From Actinocorallia herbida (GTDB lineage: Bacteria > Actinomycetota > Actinomycetes > Streptosporangiales > Streptosporangiaceae): 64,000 nucleotides of DNA. Below are positions 48,229 to 56,449 of this stretch, piece after piece. Below the pieces are notes generated by a model. It saw nothing but the letters and a program-made list of their open reading frames with translations, was not told where the DNA came from and did not search any database. The stretch is from the NCBI RefSeq assembly GCF_003751225.1, contig NZ_RJKE01000001.1, positions 558,001 through 622,000 on the forward strand, given 5' to 3'. The first letter of the stretch is position 1, and every line of letters begins with the position of its first letter. A program made the translations under genes and the position numbers.

Positions 48229-49131
48229 ATGACGCTGGGGTGGCTGGCACTGGCCCGTGGGGCCGTTGACCGGATGGCGGAGCGGCGCAGGGACGAGGAT
48301 TGGGTGGCCGCCGCCTGGGCGGGCTCCCGCGTCCTGGTCGTCGACGAGCAGGGCAGGGTCCCGGTCCGGCTGACCGAACGTCCGGAGCTGGTCTACGTCC
48401 GCTCGCGGACCGCCCCCAAGGGCGAGCGCATCCTCCTCGGCGTCGACGAGGACAAGATCGCTTATTTCGCCGTCTGCGCGCCGATCCCCGAGGACCTGCC
48501 CGACGCCGAGCCGACGGGCCTGCGCCGTATCGGGGCGCTGCTCGCCGATGTCGAGTCCACCTTGATGACGCAGGCCGTCGCGATGGCCGCCTGGCACTCG
48601 GCGCACCGGTTCTGCCCGCGCTGCGGCGCGCCCACCAAGGCGATCGCGGCGGGCCACGTGCGGGTCTGCACCGTCGACGGCGGTGAGCAGTACCCGCGGC
48701 TCGACCCCGCGGTCATCATGCTGGTCGCCGACACCGACGACAGGGTGCTGCTGGCCCGCGGCGTCTCGTGGCCGGAGCGGCGGGCCTCGGTGCTCGCCGG
48801 GTTCATCGAGCCGGGGGAGGCGATGGAGCAGGCCGTCGCGCGGGAGGTCAAGGAGGAGGTCGGCCTTGACGTCGATGACATCCGCTACATGGGCAGCCAG
48901 CCCTGGCCGATGCCGCAGAGCCTCATGATCGGTTTCTCCTGCCGGACCGAGGCGGGCGCGCGGCTCAAGCTGGACAAGGCGGAGATCGTCGAGGCGCGCT
49001 GGTACACGCGCGACGAGCTGAAGGCCGCCGCGCTCAACCAGGACCTGCTGCTGCCCGGCCGCGTCTCGATCGCGCGCCAGCTGATCGAGCACTGGTACGG
49101 CGCGGACCTGCCGGGGAGCTGGGGGTTGTGA
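48229..49131 (+). CDS. nudC: NAD(+)/NADH diphosphatase NudC
   Basis: 300-residue NUDIX enzyme hydrolysing NADH to NMNH and AMP and able to remove NAD caps from RNA in relatives. A zinc ribbon (FCPRCGAPT, then RVCTVDGGEQYPR) is near residue 125-160; as in many actinobacterial homologues, one of the four usual Cys is missing. The NUDIX box begins GFIEPGEAMEQAV and ends REVKEEVGL, and SQPWPMPQSLM is the family-specific signature. A ribosome site AAGGAG is 8 nt before ATG 48229. It is convergent with mycoredoxin, as in mycobacteria. Confidence 0.95.
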   Translation: MTLGWLALARGAVDRMAERRRDEDWVAAAWAGSRVLVVDEQGRVPVRLTERPELVYVRSRTAPKGERILLGVDEDKIAYFAVCAPIPEDLPDAEPTGLRRIGALLADVESTLMTQAVAMAAWHSAHRFCPRCGAPTKAIAAGHVRVCTVDGGEQYPRLDPAVIMLVADTDDRVLLARGVSWPERRASVLAGFIEPGEAMEQAVAREVKEEVGLDVDDIRYMGSQPWPMPQSLMIGFSCRTEAGARLKLDKAEIVEARWYTRDELKAAALNQDLLLPGRVSIARQLIEHWYGADLPGSWGL

Positions 49132-49133
49132 CG

Positions 49134-49156
49134 GGCGGGCGCGTACCGCGCCCGCC
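49134..49156. terminator. Bidirectional terminator between nudC and mycoredoxin
   Basis: GGCGGGCGCG-TAC-CGCGCCCGCC is a 10-bp perfect stem in the 42-bp gap between the two convergent stops. No T-run. Confidence 0.6.
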
Positions 49157-49173
49157 GCACATCACGGCCGAGG

Positions 49174-49437
49174 TCAGGCGGCCCCGATCAGGCCCTTCAG
49201 GGTCTTGGCGCTGGGGTTGGTGAGGACGTGCTCCTCGCCGTCCGGCGTGATCGCGATCACGGTCGGCACCGTCATGTTGCCGCCGTTGACGCTGGCGACG
49301 AACTCCGCGGCCTTCGGGTCGCGCTCGATGTCGATCTCGTGCATGGCGATGCCGTCGCGGGCCAGCTGGGCCTTCAACCGCTTGCAGAAGCCGCACCACT
49401 GAGTGGTGTACATCGTGAGCTGGCCGGTGGCGCTCAT
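49174..49437 (-). CDS. mrx1: Mycoredoxin (glutaredoxin-like, mycothiol-dependent)
   Basis: 87-residue thioredoxin-fold oxidoreductase that reduces protein-mycothiol mixed disulfides. MYTTQWCGFCKRLKAQL holds the active-site CGFC, and MTVPTVI holds the cis-Pro. YTTxWCGxC is the actinobacterial mycoredoxin-1 pattern. Start ATG 49437. Between nudC and uvrD2 as in Mycobacterium (Rv3198A), which strongly supports the assignment. Confidence 0.93.
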   Translation of the reverse strand: MSATGQLTMYTTQWCGFCKRLKAQLARDGIAMHEIDIERDPKAAEFVASVNGGNMTVPTVIAITPDGEEHVLTNPSAKTLKGLIGAA

Positions 49438-49596
49438 CGGGGTCCTTTCGCTGGTCGGGGGCGGGTGGACCGTCCGGGTCAAGGATCGGGAACGGCCCGG
49501 CAAATCCTGCCAGACGAGCAAACGTGCCGAAGACCGCCGTAATTCCTGGCAGGGGCAGGGCGCGTACTGTCGGTACCGGCTGGGAGGATGGGACGC

Positions 49597-51693
49597 ATGG
49601 ACGCGCGACGGGTGCTGGCAGGTCTCGACCCCGAGCAGCGGGCGGTCGCCGAGGCCGTCCGCGGGCCGGTCTGCGTCCTGGCCGGGGCGGGCACGGGCAA
49701 GACCCGCGCGATCACGCACCGCATCGCCTACGCGGTCGTCACCGGCGTGGTGAAGCCGCAGAACGTCCTGGCTGTGACGTTCACCACCAGGGCGGCCGGA
49801 GAGCTGCGCGGCCGCCTGCGCGCGCTGGGGGCACCCGGGGTGCAGGCCCGCACCTTCCACGCCGCCGCCTACAAGCAGCTCCTCTACTTCTGGCCGCGGA
49901 CCGTCGGCGGTGAGCCGCCGCGGCTGATCGAGTCGAAGTTCCCGCTGCTCGGGGACGCCGCCCGCGCCTGCCGGCTGACCGCCCTGGGCCGCACCGAGCT
50001 GCGCGAGATCGCGGGCGAGATCGAGTGGGCCAAGGTCACCCAGACCAGGCCGGAGGATTACGCGGCCGCGGCCGCCAAGTCGGGCCGCCGCCCAGGGGTC
50101 GACGTCGTGGACATCGCCCGCCTCTACGTCATGTACGAGGAGCTGAGGCGCGAGCGCAACCTCCTGGACTTCGAGGGGATGCTGGAGCTGACCGCGGGCC
50201 TGCTCGCGGAGTCACCCGAGATGCGGCGCGAGGTCCACTCCCAGTACCGATCGTTCGTCGTCGACGAGTACCAGGACGTCAACCCGCTCCAGAAGCTGCT
50301 GCTCAAGGAGTGGCTGGGGGACCGGCGCGAGCTGTGCGTGGTCGGCGACCCGAGCCAGACGATCTACTCCTTCACCGGCGCGACCCCCGATTACCTGCTC
50401 AATTTCACCCGCGAGCACCCCGACGCGACGGTCGTGCGCCTGGTCCGCGACTACCGGTCGACCCCCGAGGTCGTCGGGCTGGCCAACGAGGTGCTGAAGG
50501 GCTCCCGGCAGAAACTCGAACTCGTCGCCCAGCGCCCGTCCGGCCCGCCTCCGCAGCACGCCTCCTACAACAACGAGCTGGACGAGGCCGAGGACATCGC
50601 GCGGCGCGCGGCCCGTCTCATCGAGTCGGGGGTCCCGGCCCGCGAGATCGCGGTGCTGTTCCGGATCAACGCCCAGTCCGAGGTGTTCGAGCAGGCCTTC
50701 GCCGACGCGGGCGTGCCCTATGTGCTGCGCGGCGCCGAGCGGTTCTTCGAGCGCCCCGCCGTCCGCGAGGCGGTGGTGCGGCTGCGCGGCGCGGCCCGCT
50801 CCGGCGGCGACGCCGACCTCGACGGCATGGGCCTGATCCACCAGGTGCGCGCGGTCCTCGCCGGGTGCGGCTTCACCGAACGGCCACCGGACGGCCGCGG
50901 CACCGTCCGGGAGAAGTGGGAGTCCCTGGCCGCCCTCGCCCAGCTCGCCGAGGACATGGCGATGGCGGAGCCGGAGGCCGGGCTGCCCCGGTTCGTCGCG
51001 GAGCTGGAGGAGCGGGCCGCGGCCCAGCACGCGCCTCCGCTGGAGGGCGTCACGCTCGCGTCGCTGCACTCCGCCAAGGGCCTGGAGTGGGACGCGGTGT
51101 TCCTCGCCGGGCTCGCCGACGGCACCCTGCCGATCGTCTACGCCGAGACCCCCGAGCAGATCGAGGAGGAGCGGCGGCTCCTGTACGTCGGGGTCACCCG
51201 GGCCCGCGAGCATCTGACCCTGTCGTGGTCGGCGGCGCGCTCTCCGGGCCAGCGGGCGCACCGGCGCCTCAGCCGGTTCCTCGACGGCATCGCGCCGGGC
51301 TCTGCCACCCCGCTGCCGCCCCGGGCGGAACGCGCTTCGCGAGCGGCGCCCTCGCGCGGGCCGCAGCCGTGCCGGGTGTGCGGCAGATCACTGCTGCGCG
51401 CGGTAGAGCGCAAGCTCGGCCGCTGTGAGAGCTGCCCGGCCGAGGTGGACGAGGCCCTGCTGGAAGCGCTCAAGGAGTGGCGGGCCGAGACGGCCAAGGT
51501 CCAGAAGGTGCCGGTCTACGTGGTGTTCACCGACGCCACCCTCCAGGCGATCGCGGAGCGCAGGCCGGCCAGCCGGGCGGAGCTCGCCGGGATCGGCGGG
51601 ATCGGCGCGGTGAAACTGGAGAAGTACGACACCGCGGTGCTCGCGCTGTGCCGGGGCGAGGCCCCGGGTGAGATGTACGTCGCTCCCCCCTGA
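49597..51693 (+). CDS. uvrD2: UvrD2-type superfamily 1 DNA helicase with HRDC domain
   Basis: 698-residue helicase. Walker A AGAGTGKT, TFTTRAAGEL, VVDEYQDVNPLQ, GDPSQTIYSFTGA, SLHSAKGLEWD and YVGVTRAREHL are in order. A tetracysteine zinc motif (CRVCGRSLLRAVERKLGRCESC) links the helicase core to a C-terminal HRDC domain (about 595-698, ending GIGGIGAVKLEKYD). This layout is diagnostic for the UvrD2 group, essential in M. tuberculosis. ATG 49597 is taken because GGGAGG lies 9 nt upstream; ATG 49588 would overlap the ribosome site. Confidence 0.95.
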   Translation: MDARRVLAGLDPEQRAVAEAVRGPVCVLAGAGTGKTRAITHRIAYAVVTGVVKPQNVLAVTFTTRAAGELRGRLRALGAPGVQARTFHAAAYKQLLYFWPRTVGGEPPRLIESKFPLLGDAARACRLTALGRTELREIAGEIEWAKVTQTRPEDYAAAAAKSGRRPGVDVVDIARLYVMYEELRRERNLLDFEGMLELTAGLLAESPEMRREVHSQYRSFVVDEYQDVNPLQKLLLKEWLGDRRELCVVGDPSQTIYSFTGATPDYLLNFTREHPDATVVRLVRDYRSTPEVVGLANEVLKGSRQKLELVAQRPSGPPPQHASYNNELDEAEDIARRAARLIESGVPAREIAVLFRINAQSEVFEQAFADAGVPYVLRGAERFFERPAVREAVVRLRGAARSGGDADLDGMGLIHQVRAVLAGCGFTERPPDGRGTVREKWESLAALAQLAEDMAMAEPEAGLPRFVAELEERAAAQHAPPLEGVTLASLHSAKGLEWDAVFLAGLADGTLPIVYAETPEQIEEERRLLYVGVTRAREHLTLSWSAARSPGQRAHRRLSRFLDGIAPGSATPLPPRAERASRAAPSRGPQPCRVCGRSLLRAVERKLGRCESCPAEVDEALLEALKEWRAETAKVQKVPVYVVFTDATLQAIAERRPASRAELAGIGGIGAVKLEKYDTAVLALCRGEAPGEMYVAPP

Positions 51694-51730
51694 GAGGCGG
51701 CGGTACCGCGGGGTTTGCCACACTGGCGGG

Positions 51731-52594
51731 GTGAACACGGCTCTGCAGAACCTGCTGGACATCCTCGACCTCGAACAGATCGAGGACGACATCTTCCGCG
51801 GCAGAAGCCCCGAGGACCGCCAGCAGCGCGTGTTCGGGGGCCAGGTCGCGGGTCAGGCGCTGGTCGCCGCGACGCGCACCGTGCCGATCGCCCGGCAGGT
51901 GCACTCGCTGCACGCCTACTTCATCCGCCCGGGTGATCCGCTCGTGCCGATCGTCTACACCGTCGACCGGGTGCGCGACGGCAGGTCGTTCTCCACCCGC
52001 CGGGTGGTCGCGGTGCAGCACGGCAAGGCGATCTTCACCCTGTCGGCGAGCTTCCAGGTGCCCGAGTCGGGCCCGGACCACCACACGCCGATGCCCATGG
52101 CGCCCGATCCGGAGTCGCTGCCGACCGGTTTCGAGCGGTTCGAGAAGCTCTTCGGCACCAAGATCGCCGAGCAGTTCATGGCGCACCGCCCGTTCGACCT
52201 GCGGCACGCCACGCCCCTGACGTGGGAGGCCAAGGGCAAGCCGGAACTGGCCACTCCGGAGTCCGTCGTCTGGCTCAAGGTCAACGACAAGCTCCCGGAC
52301 GACCTCACCCTGCACGTCTGCCTCATGACGTACGCCTCCGACATGACGCTCCTGGACACCGTCCTGGTGAACCACGGCCTCGCCTGGGGCGACAACCGGA
52401 CGATCGGGGCGAGCCTGGACCACGCGATGTGGTTCCACCGGCCGTTCCGCGCCGACGAATGGCTGCTGTACGTGCAGGAGACGCCTTCGGCGAGCGGAGC
52501 CCGTGGGTTCGCGCGCGGCCAGGTGTTCACCCAGGCCGGTGATCTCGTCGTGTCGGTCGCGCAGGAGGGCCTCGTCCGCGTCACCGACCTCTGA
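51731..52594 (+). CDS. tesB: Acyl-CoA thioesterase II (TesB-like)
   Basis: 287-residue double hotdog-fold thioesterase that hydrolyses fatty acyl-CoA. Motifs: FRGRSPEDRQQRVFGGQVAGQAL near the N-terminus, VHSLHAYFIRPGDP, RDGRSFSTRRVVAVQHGK, and in the second hotdog MTYASDMTLLDT, then SLDHAMWFHRPFRADEWLL. The catalytic Asp, Thr/Ser and Gln positions of TesB appear present. GTG 51731. It sits between uvrD2 and whiB7 with 37 bp to uvrD2, an insertion relative to my memory of the mycobacterial order. Confidence 0.93.
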   Translation: MNTALQNLLDILDLEQIEDDIFRGRSPEDRQQRVFGGQVAGQALVAATRTVPIARQVHSLHAYFIRPGDPLVPIVYTVDRVRDGRSFSTRRVVAVQHGKAIFTLSASFQVPESGPDHHTPMPMAPDPESLPTGFERFEKLFGTKIAEQFMAHRPFDLRHATPLTWEAKGKPELATPESVVWLKVNDKLPDDLTLHVCLMTYASDMTLLDTVLVNHGLAWGDNRTIGASLDHAMWFHRPFRADEWLLYVQETPSASGARGFARGQVFTQAGDLVVSVAQEGLVRVTDL

Positions 52595-52643
52595 GGCCCC
52601 ACGGGTTCGGTTTTTCTTTCAAGAACGTGAGAAACCCCAGCTC

Positions 52644-52682
52644 AAAAATAGGTTGAAGAGTTTCGGAGTCTTCTCGTAGGCT
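52644..52682 (+). promoter_or_regulatory. WhiB7-dependent type promoter of whiB7
   Basis: AAAAATA (52644-52650) sits just before GGTTGAAG, whose TTGAAG (52653-52658) is the -35 box. TAGGCT (52677-52682) is the -10 box after an 18-bp spacer. An A-rich patch directly upstream of the -35 box is the known signature of promoters activated by WhiB7 with SigA through its AT-hook, as expected for autoregulation. Start of transcription should be near 52689. Confidence 0.8.
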
Positions 52683-52750
52683 CATCGCAGCACTGAAACA
52701 GCCCGCGCTTGTGCGGGGGCCCGGACAGCTTGAAGGAGGTGGCGACAGTC

Positions 52751-52996
52751 ATGTGGAACACGATCAAAACGCCTAACGGCAACCTGAACGTCAGCAGCCG
52801 GACCATGGTCGATTTGACCATCGGTGGCATGCCCACTGGCGTCGCCGCGTTCCCGCAGGCCATCTGCGCCCCAGCCGCCAGGCATGGTGAGCAGTTCGGC
52901 TACGGATCGACCCTCGGCGGCGAATCCGTGCTGACGCGTGTCCGTGAGGACCAGTTCGGTGCACAGGCTCCGTATAGCTGGAGGCCACCGGTCTAA
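52751..52996 (+). CDS. Leader ORF in the whiB7 5' region (81 codons)
   Basis: 81 codons starting ATG 52751, with AAGGAGGT 10-11 nt upstream and stop TAA 52994-52996. It contains WNTIKTPNGNLNVSS, GVAAFPQAIC and a C-terminal SWRPPV, with no domain match. It lies within the transcribed leader, and its stop is 19 nt before the attenuator stem at 53016. The known whiB7 leaders of mycobacteria and Streptomyces use a translated upstream ORF to sense ribosome stalling, so this is probably the leader peptide. It is longer than most such peptides. A real small protein is the alternative. Confidence 0.55.
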   Translation: MWNTIKTPNGNLNVSSRTMVDLTIGGMPTGVAAFPQAICAPAARHGEQFGYGSTLGGESVLTRVREDQFGAQAPYSWRPPV

Positions 52997-53015
52997 CGAC
53001 CGAGTGTGAGCTTCT

Positions 53016-53048
53016 AGGCCGCGGATCCGAGCACCGGATCCGCGGCCT
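53016..53048 (+). terminator. Attenuator terminator in the whiB7 leader
   Basis: AGGCCGCGGATCCG and CGGATCCGCGGCCT form a 14-bp perfect stem with loop AGCAC, followed by TTCTGGTTTT. It lies between the leader ORF and whiB7 (start 53140), so transcription should end here unless the hairpin is prevented. CGGATC at 52903-52908 can pair with part of the left arm and is a possible antiterminator component. Confidence 0.85.
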
Positions 53049-53139
53049 TTCTGGTTTTCCAAGGAAGCTCCTTCCGCCAGGGAACGGCCGCCCGATACCC
53101 CGACGACAAAGACGTTGAGATCCAACGAGAGGACTGAGG

Positions 53140-53427
53140 GTGAACCTCATCCAGGGGCCCCAGCCGAGCTTCGCGGCCACCGACGAGCTGCCCTGCCGCA
53201 CCGACCCCGAACTGTTCTTCGCCGAGGCGCCCGCCGAGGTGGAGCTGGCCAAGGCGCTCTGCGTGGACTGCCCGGTCCGCAAGAGCTGCCTCGCCGGTGC
53301 CATCGAGCGGCACGAGCCGTGGGGCGTGTGGGGTGGCGAGCTGTTCGTCCGCGGCGAGATCGTCGCGCGCAAGCGGCCCCGCGGCCGTCCGCGCAAGAAC
53401 CCCGCGCAGACCGAAGTGGCCGCCTGA
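53140..53427 (+). CDS. whiB7: WhiB7, redox-sensitive Fe-S transcription factor for antibiotic resistance
   Basis: 95-residue WhiB-like protein (Wbl). Four Cys (19, 41, 44, 50) bind a 4Fe-4S cluster in the pattern C-x21-C-x2-C-x5-C. The turn motif GVWGGE (62-67) is followed by an AT-hook RGRPRK (81-86), the mark of WhiB7 among WhiB proteins, which docks onto A-rich DNA beside the -35 box. It activates ribosome-protection, efflux and drug-modifying genes after translation inhibitors. GTG 53140 has AGAGG 7 nt upstream. It sits behind its autoregulated-type promoter and attenuated leader. Confidence 0.96.
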   Translation: MNLIQGPQPSFAATDELPCRTDPELFFAEAPAEVELAKALCVDCPVRKSCLAGAIERHEPWGVWGGELFVRGEIVARKRPRGRPRKNPAQTEVAA

Positions 53428-53723
53428 TGTCCGACGGACCGCGCACAGACCTCCGCGCCGAACGGCGCACCGAAGTGCGGGTGCCGGGCTTCCGCCCGGC
53501 TCCCGCCCCCCGTACGGGAGTGAAGATGAGCTTGCTCGAAGTAGAACTCAGCCGAGAACGAATACGACTCCTCCAGGAGGAGGTCGCCGCGATCCAGTGG
53601 GCCGCGGAGGTGCGGCGCTCGCGCCGTGCGGCCCTGCGCAGGGCGGCCGCCGACACCGGCCGCGCCACCCGTGAGGAGGCGCGGATCAGGATGGGCCGGC
53701 TGCGGTCCCTGATCGGCCGGTGA
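53427..53723 (+). CDS. Small basic, coiled-coil-like protein coupled to whiB7
   Basis: 98 residues, start ATG 53427 overlapping the whiB7 stop by one base (TGATG), so translation is coupled. A disordered Pro/Arg-rich first third is followed by VELSRERIRLLQEEVAAIQWAAEV and repeated Arg-rich helices (RRSRRAALRRAAADTGRATREEARIR), suggesting a nucleic-acid-binding or coiled-coil helix. An internal ATG at 53526, with GGGAG 6 nt upstream, gives a 65-residue alternative. No known domain. Confidence 0.6.
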   Translation: MSDGPRTDLRAERRTEVRVPGFRPAPAPRTGVKMSLLEVELSRERIRLLQEEVAAIQWAAEVRRSRRAALRRAAADTGRATREEARIRMGRLRSLIGR

Positions 53724-53730
53724 GAGAAGA

Positions 53731-53762
53731 CCGAGGCGCCCGTCCTGCGACGGGCGCCTCGG
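53731..53762 (+). terminator. Hairpin after the whiB7 operon
   Basis: CCGAGGCGCCCGTC-CTGC-GACGGGCGCCTCGG, a 14-bp perfect stem beginning 7 bp after the stop at 53723, ahead of the convergent ABC1 kinase gene. T-run is weak. Confidence 0.65.
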
Positions 53763-53812
53763 CGCGTTCTGCGGGATCGCCCTGATCAGCCGCGCTCGTC
53801 GGCTCTCGCGGC

Positions 53813-55162
53813 CTAGGCCGAGGGGTCGCCGGCGGCGGTGCCCTCGCCGGTGGGCTCGCCGGGCGCGAAACCCTTGACCCAGCGGATCGCCTCGGCCCGG
53901 AAGGGGCCTTCGCATTCGAGCTGGCACAGCACCCCGGTGCCGAGGCCGATGGTCCGGTGCACCAGGACGTAGTCGTTCGGCAGGTTGAGGTAGCGGACCA
54001 CGTTGTCGGGCCGCAGGTCGGTGACCCGGGCCGCCTGGTCGCGCAGCCATTCGCGGCTGAACTGGAACGTCTCGGCCTTCATCGGCACCGCGAGCGGCTC
54101 GATGAACGCAGCGAGCGCCGCGCCGTCGACCTCGACGCCGTCGCGGATGATGCCCTCGGTGCGGCACGCCTCGACGATCTCCTCGGGGGAGCCGAGGGTG
54201 CCGATCCGCATGAGGGTGCCGATCTCCTCCTGGAGGCCGCCTTCCAGCCGGTCGACGGCGCCGAAGTCGATGACGCCGAGGCGTCCGTCCTCCATGAGCC
54301 GGAAGTTGCCGGGGTGCGGGTCGGCGTGCAGGAGGCCACAGCGCACGGGCGCGGAGAACAGGAACCTGGCGAAGAGCAGACCCGCCCTGTCCCGTTCGGC
54401 CTTGGTGCCCTTGGCGATGATCTGCGACAGGGGGGTGCCGTAGATCCACTCGGTGACCAGGACGCTGCCGGACTGGGTGATCACCTCGGGGACCAGGAAG
54501 TCGGGGTCGCCGGAGTACGCCTTGGCGAAGGCGGACTGGGAGGCGGCCTCGACGGTGTAGTCGAGTTCCTCGCGGACCCGGACCTTGAGCTCTTCGAGGA
54601 TGCTCTTGACGTCGGCGCCGGGGAACAGCACGCCGATGAGCTTGCCGACCCGGGCGAGCTGGTTGAAGTCGCTGATCAGGGCCTTGCCCGCACCCGGGTA
54701 CTGGACCTTGACGGCGACCTCCCGCCCGTCCTTCCAGACCGCCTTGTGCACCTGGCCGATCGACGCGGCGGCGGCCGGCTTGTCGTCGAAGGACTGGAAC
54801 TCCGCCCGCCAGCCGGCGCCGAGGTTCTCGGCGAGCACCCGGTGCACCGTGGTGACGGGCATGGGCGGCGCCGACTCTTGGAGGCGGGTGAGGGTGGCCC
54901 GGTAGGGTCCGGCGATCTCGGGTGGCAGGGCCGCCTCGAAGATCGACAGCACCTGGCCGAACTTCATGGCTCCGCCCTTGAGCTCCCCGAGGACTTTGAA
55001 GAGCTGCTCTGCGGTGCGGGTCTGGATCTCGTTGGCGACGACCTCGGCGGACCGGCCGATCGTCTTCTTGCCGAGGCCAAGAGCGGTGCGGCCGGCGAAG
55101 CCCAGGGGGAGGGCGGCCAGCTTGGCGGTTCGCGTCACGGCGCGCAGGGGTAGGTCGCTCAC
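53813..55162 (-). CDS. ABC1/UbiB-family atypical kinase
   Basis: 449-residue protein of the ADCK/UbiB/Abc1 atypical kinase family. KGGAMKFGQVLS (the KxGQ-type motif), the Ala-rich loop AAAASIGQVHKAV, VAVKVQYPG (Lys), ELDYTVEAASQSAF, LLHADPHPGNF and VIDFGAVD are all present; the N-terminal regulatory helices are also there. Members regulate lipid or quinone metabolism. GTG 55162 is chosen because the opening SDLPLRAVTR matches homologues; upstream in-frame codons are optional. In M. tuberculosis the homologue (Rv3197) lies beside whiB7 and contributes to macrolide resistance, fitting the present context. Confidence 0.92.
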   Translation of the reverse strand: MSDLPLRAVTRTAKLAALPLGFAGRTALGLGKKTIGRSAEVVANEIQTRTAEQLFKVLGELKGGAMKFGQVLSIFEAALPPEIAGPYRATLTRLQESAPPMPVTTVHRVLAENLGAGWRAEFQSFDDKPAAAASIGQVHKAVWKDGREVAVKVQYPGAGKALISDFNQLARVGKLIGVLFPGADVKSILEELKVRVREELDYTVEAASQSAFAKAYSGDPDFLVPEVITQSGSVLVTEWIYGTPLSQIIAKGTKAERDRAGLLFARFLFSAPVRCGLLHADPHPGNFRLMEDGRLGVIDFGAVDRLEGGLQEEIGTLMRIGTLGSPEEIVEACRTEGIIRDGVEVDGAALAAFIEPLAVPMKAETFQFSREWLRDQAARVTDLRPDNVVRYLNLPNDYVLVHRTIGLGTGVLCQLECEGPFRAEAIRWVKGFAPGEPTGEGTAAGDPSA

Positions 55163-55227
55163 GGCTTCATTCTCCGCGATCCCGCCTCGTTCTCGCCACA
55201 GTGTGACGGCCAAGGCGTAAGTATGGG

Positions 55228-55361
55228 TTTACCTGGGGTGCGGGGAGTGTTGTATATCACGTTTAGCCAGAGGGTGCCGGAAGGTTGTGGAAAACCCTTG
55301 GGGTTCTGGGGCGTTTGTCAGGTTTTACCTGGGCAAACGTTGGTTGGACCCTGTGGAAAAC
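55228..55361. promoter_or_regulatory. Paired direct repeats upstream of the YgjP-like gene
   Basis: TTTACCTGGG occurs at 55228-55237 and 55324-55333 (96 bp apart). TGTGGAAAAC occurs at 55286-55295 and 55352-55361 (66 bp apart) and resembles a DnaA box (TTTTCCACA). The stretch is AT-richer than its surroundings and sits between divergent ABC1 kinase and YgjP-like genes. Confidence 0.35.
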
Positions 55362-55374
55362 GGAAACTTTCGGC

Positions 55375-55380
55375 TACGGT
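55375..55380 (+). promoter_or_regulatory. -10 box of a leaderless promoter for the YgjP-like gene
   Basis: TACGGT ends exactly 7 nt before GTG 55388. Confidence 0.5.
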
Positions 55381-55387
55381 TGCGCAT

Positions 55388-55903
55388 GTGCCCCCCAACG
55401 TCGAGGTCCGCCGCAGCGCCCGACGCCGGAGAACAGTCTCGGCATATCGCGACGGCGACAAAACGATCGTGCTAGTGCCCTCCCGCCTGACCAAGGCCGA
55501 GGAGGAATACGAGATCGCCCGCATCCTCCAGCGCCTGGAGGGCCGTGAGCGCAAATCCCGCCCGCCCTCCGGTGACGACGAGCTACTGGACCGTGCCATG
55601 CGGTTGTCGCACCGCTACCTGGACGGCGCAGCGTGCCCCAGCAGCGTCCGGTGGGCCGCCAACCAGCGCAGCCGCTGGGGTTCCTGTACCCCGGACGACG
55701 CCACGATCAGGATCTCGACGATGCTGCGCGGCATGCCCGCCTGGGTCGTCGACTACGTGATCGTGCACGAGCTCGCCCACCTGCTGGAGCCCACGCACAA
55801 CGCCTACTTCTGGAACCTGGTCAACCGCTACCCCAAGACCGAGCGGGCCAGGGGCTACCTCGAAGGCGTCGCCGCGGCCCCGCACCTGGAGGCCACGGGC
55901 TGA
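55388..55903 (+). CDS. YgjP/SprT-like (DUF45) M48-type metalloprotein
   Basis: 171 residues. VRRSARRRRTVSAYRDGDKTIVLV is the typical N-terminal DUF45 strand pattern. RWAANQRSRWGSCTPDD is the family signature, and VIVHELAHLLEPTHNAYFW contains HELAH, a zinc-binding HExxH with a third His, predicted to be a protease of the M48 type. GTG 55388 is set by the leaderless promoter. Homologues occur near whiB7/uvrD2 clusters. Substrate unknown. Confidence 0.92.
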   Translation: MPPNVEVRRSARRRRTVSAYRDGDKTIVLVPSRLTKAEEEYEIARILQRLEGRERKSRPPSGDDELLDRAMRLSHRYLDGAACPSSVRWAANQRSRWGSCTPDDATIRISTMLRGMPAWVVDYVIVHELAHLLEPTHNAYFWNLVNRYPKTERARGYLEGVAAAPHLEATG

Positions 55904-55909
55904 TCCGCC

Positions 55910-56449
55910 CTAACCGGCGAGCGCCGCGCGTGCCACGAGGGAGCGCAGCGCCGTGTCGGTGAGGTCGGGCAGTGCGTCCACCTCGAACCAGCGCAGATCA
56001 TCGGATTCCGCGCTGATCATATACCGTGCGCCCTCGGGCGCGACGGCGAGGTACTGCACATCGAGATGCCAGGAGCCCTCCGGATGGCAGGGCACCGGAT
56101 GCCGGTCGAGCTGCACCGGGGCCACCGAGAGCGCGAGCCCCGCGATTCCGGACTCCTCGGTGGCCTCGCGCAGGGCGGCGGCGGCCAGCGTGGCGTCGCC
56201 GGGCTCGCAGTGGCCGCCCATCTGGAGCCACATCTTCAGCTTGCCGTGCAGCGTGAGCAGCACCCGCGAACGGTCCGCGCTCAGCACCAGGGTGCTCGCC
56301 GTCAGATGGCCGGGCCGGCAGGCACGCCACATCCCGTCCTGATGCCGGGACAGATGGCCGAGGAAGTCCTCGCGCATCGCCTCCTGGCCGGGATCGGGCG
56401 CCCGCCAGCCCGTCAGCACCTCGACGGCGTCGGTGTGCAGGTCGCTCAC
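55910..56449 (-). CDS. NUDIX hydrolase
   Basis: 179 residues. The N-terminal part (WRAPDPGQEAMREDFLGHLSRHQDG, CRPGHLTASTLVLSADRSRVLLTLH) leads to a NUDIX region WLQMGGHCEPGDATLAAAALREATEESGI, which matches GX5EX7REUXEEXGU with a Gly-His-Cys-Glu-Pro start. The C-terminal half has SWHLDVQYLAVAP and DDLRWFEVDALPDL. GTG 56449 overlaps the stop of the zincin gene (GTGA), so the two are coupled. Substrate unknown. Confidence 0.9.
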   Translation of the reverse strand: MSDLHTDAVEVLTGWRAPDPGQEAMREDFLGHLSRHQDGMWRACRPGHLTASTLVLSADRSRVLLTLHGKLKMWLQMGGHCEPGDATLAAAALREATEESGIAGLALSVAPVQLDRHPVPCHPEGSWHLDVQYLAVAPEGARYMISAESDDLRWFEVDALPDLTDTALRSLVARAALAG

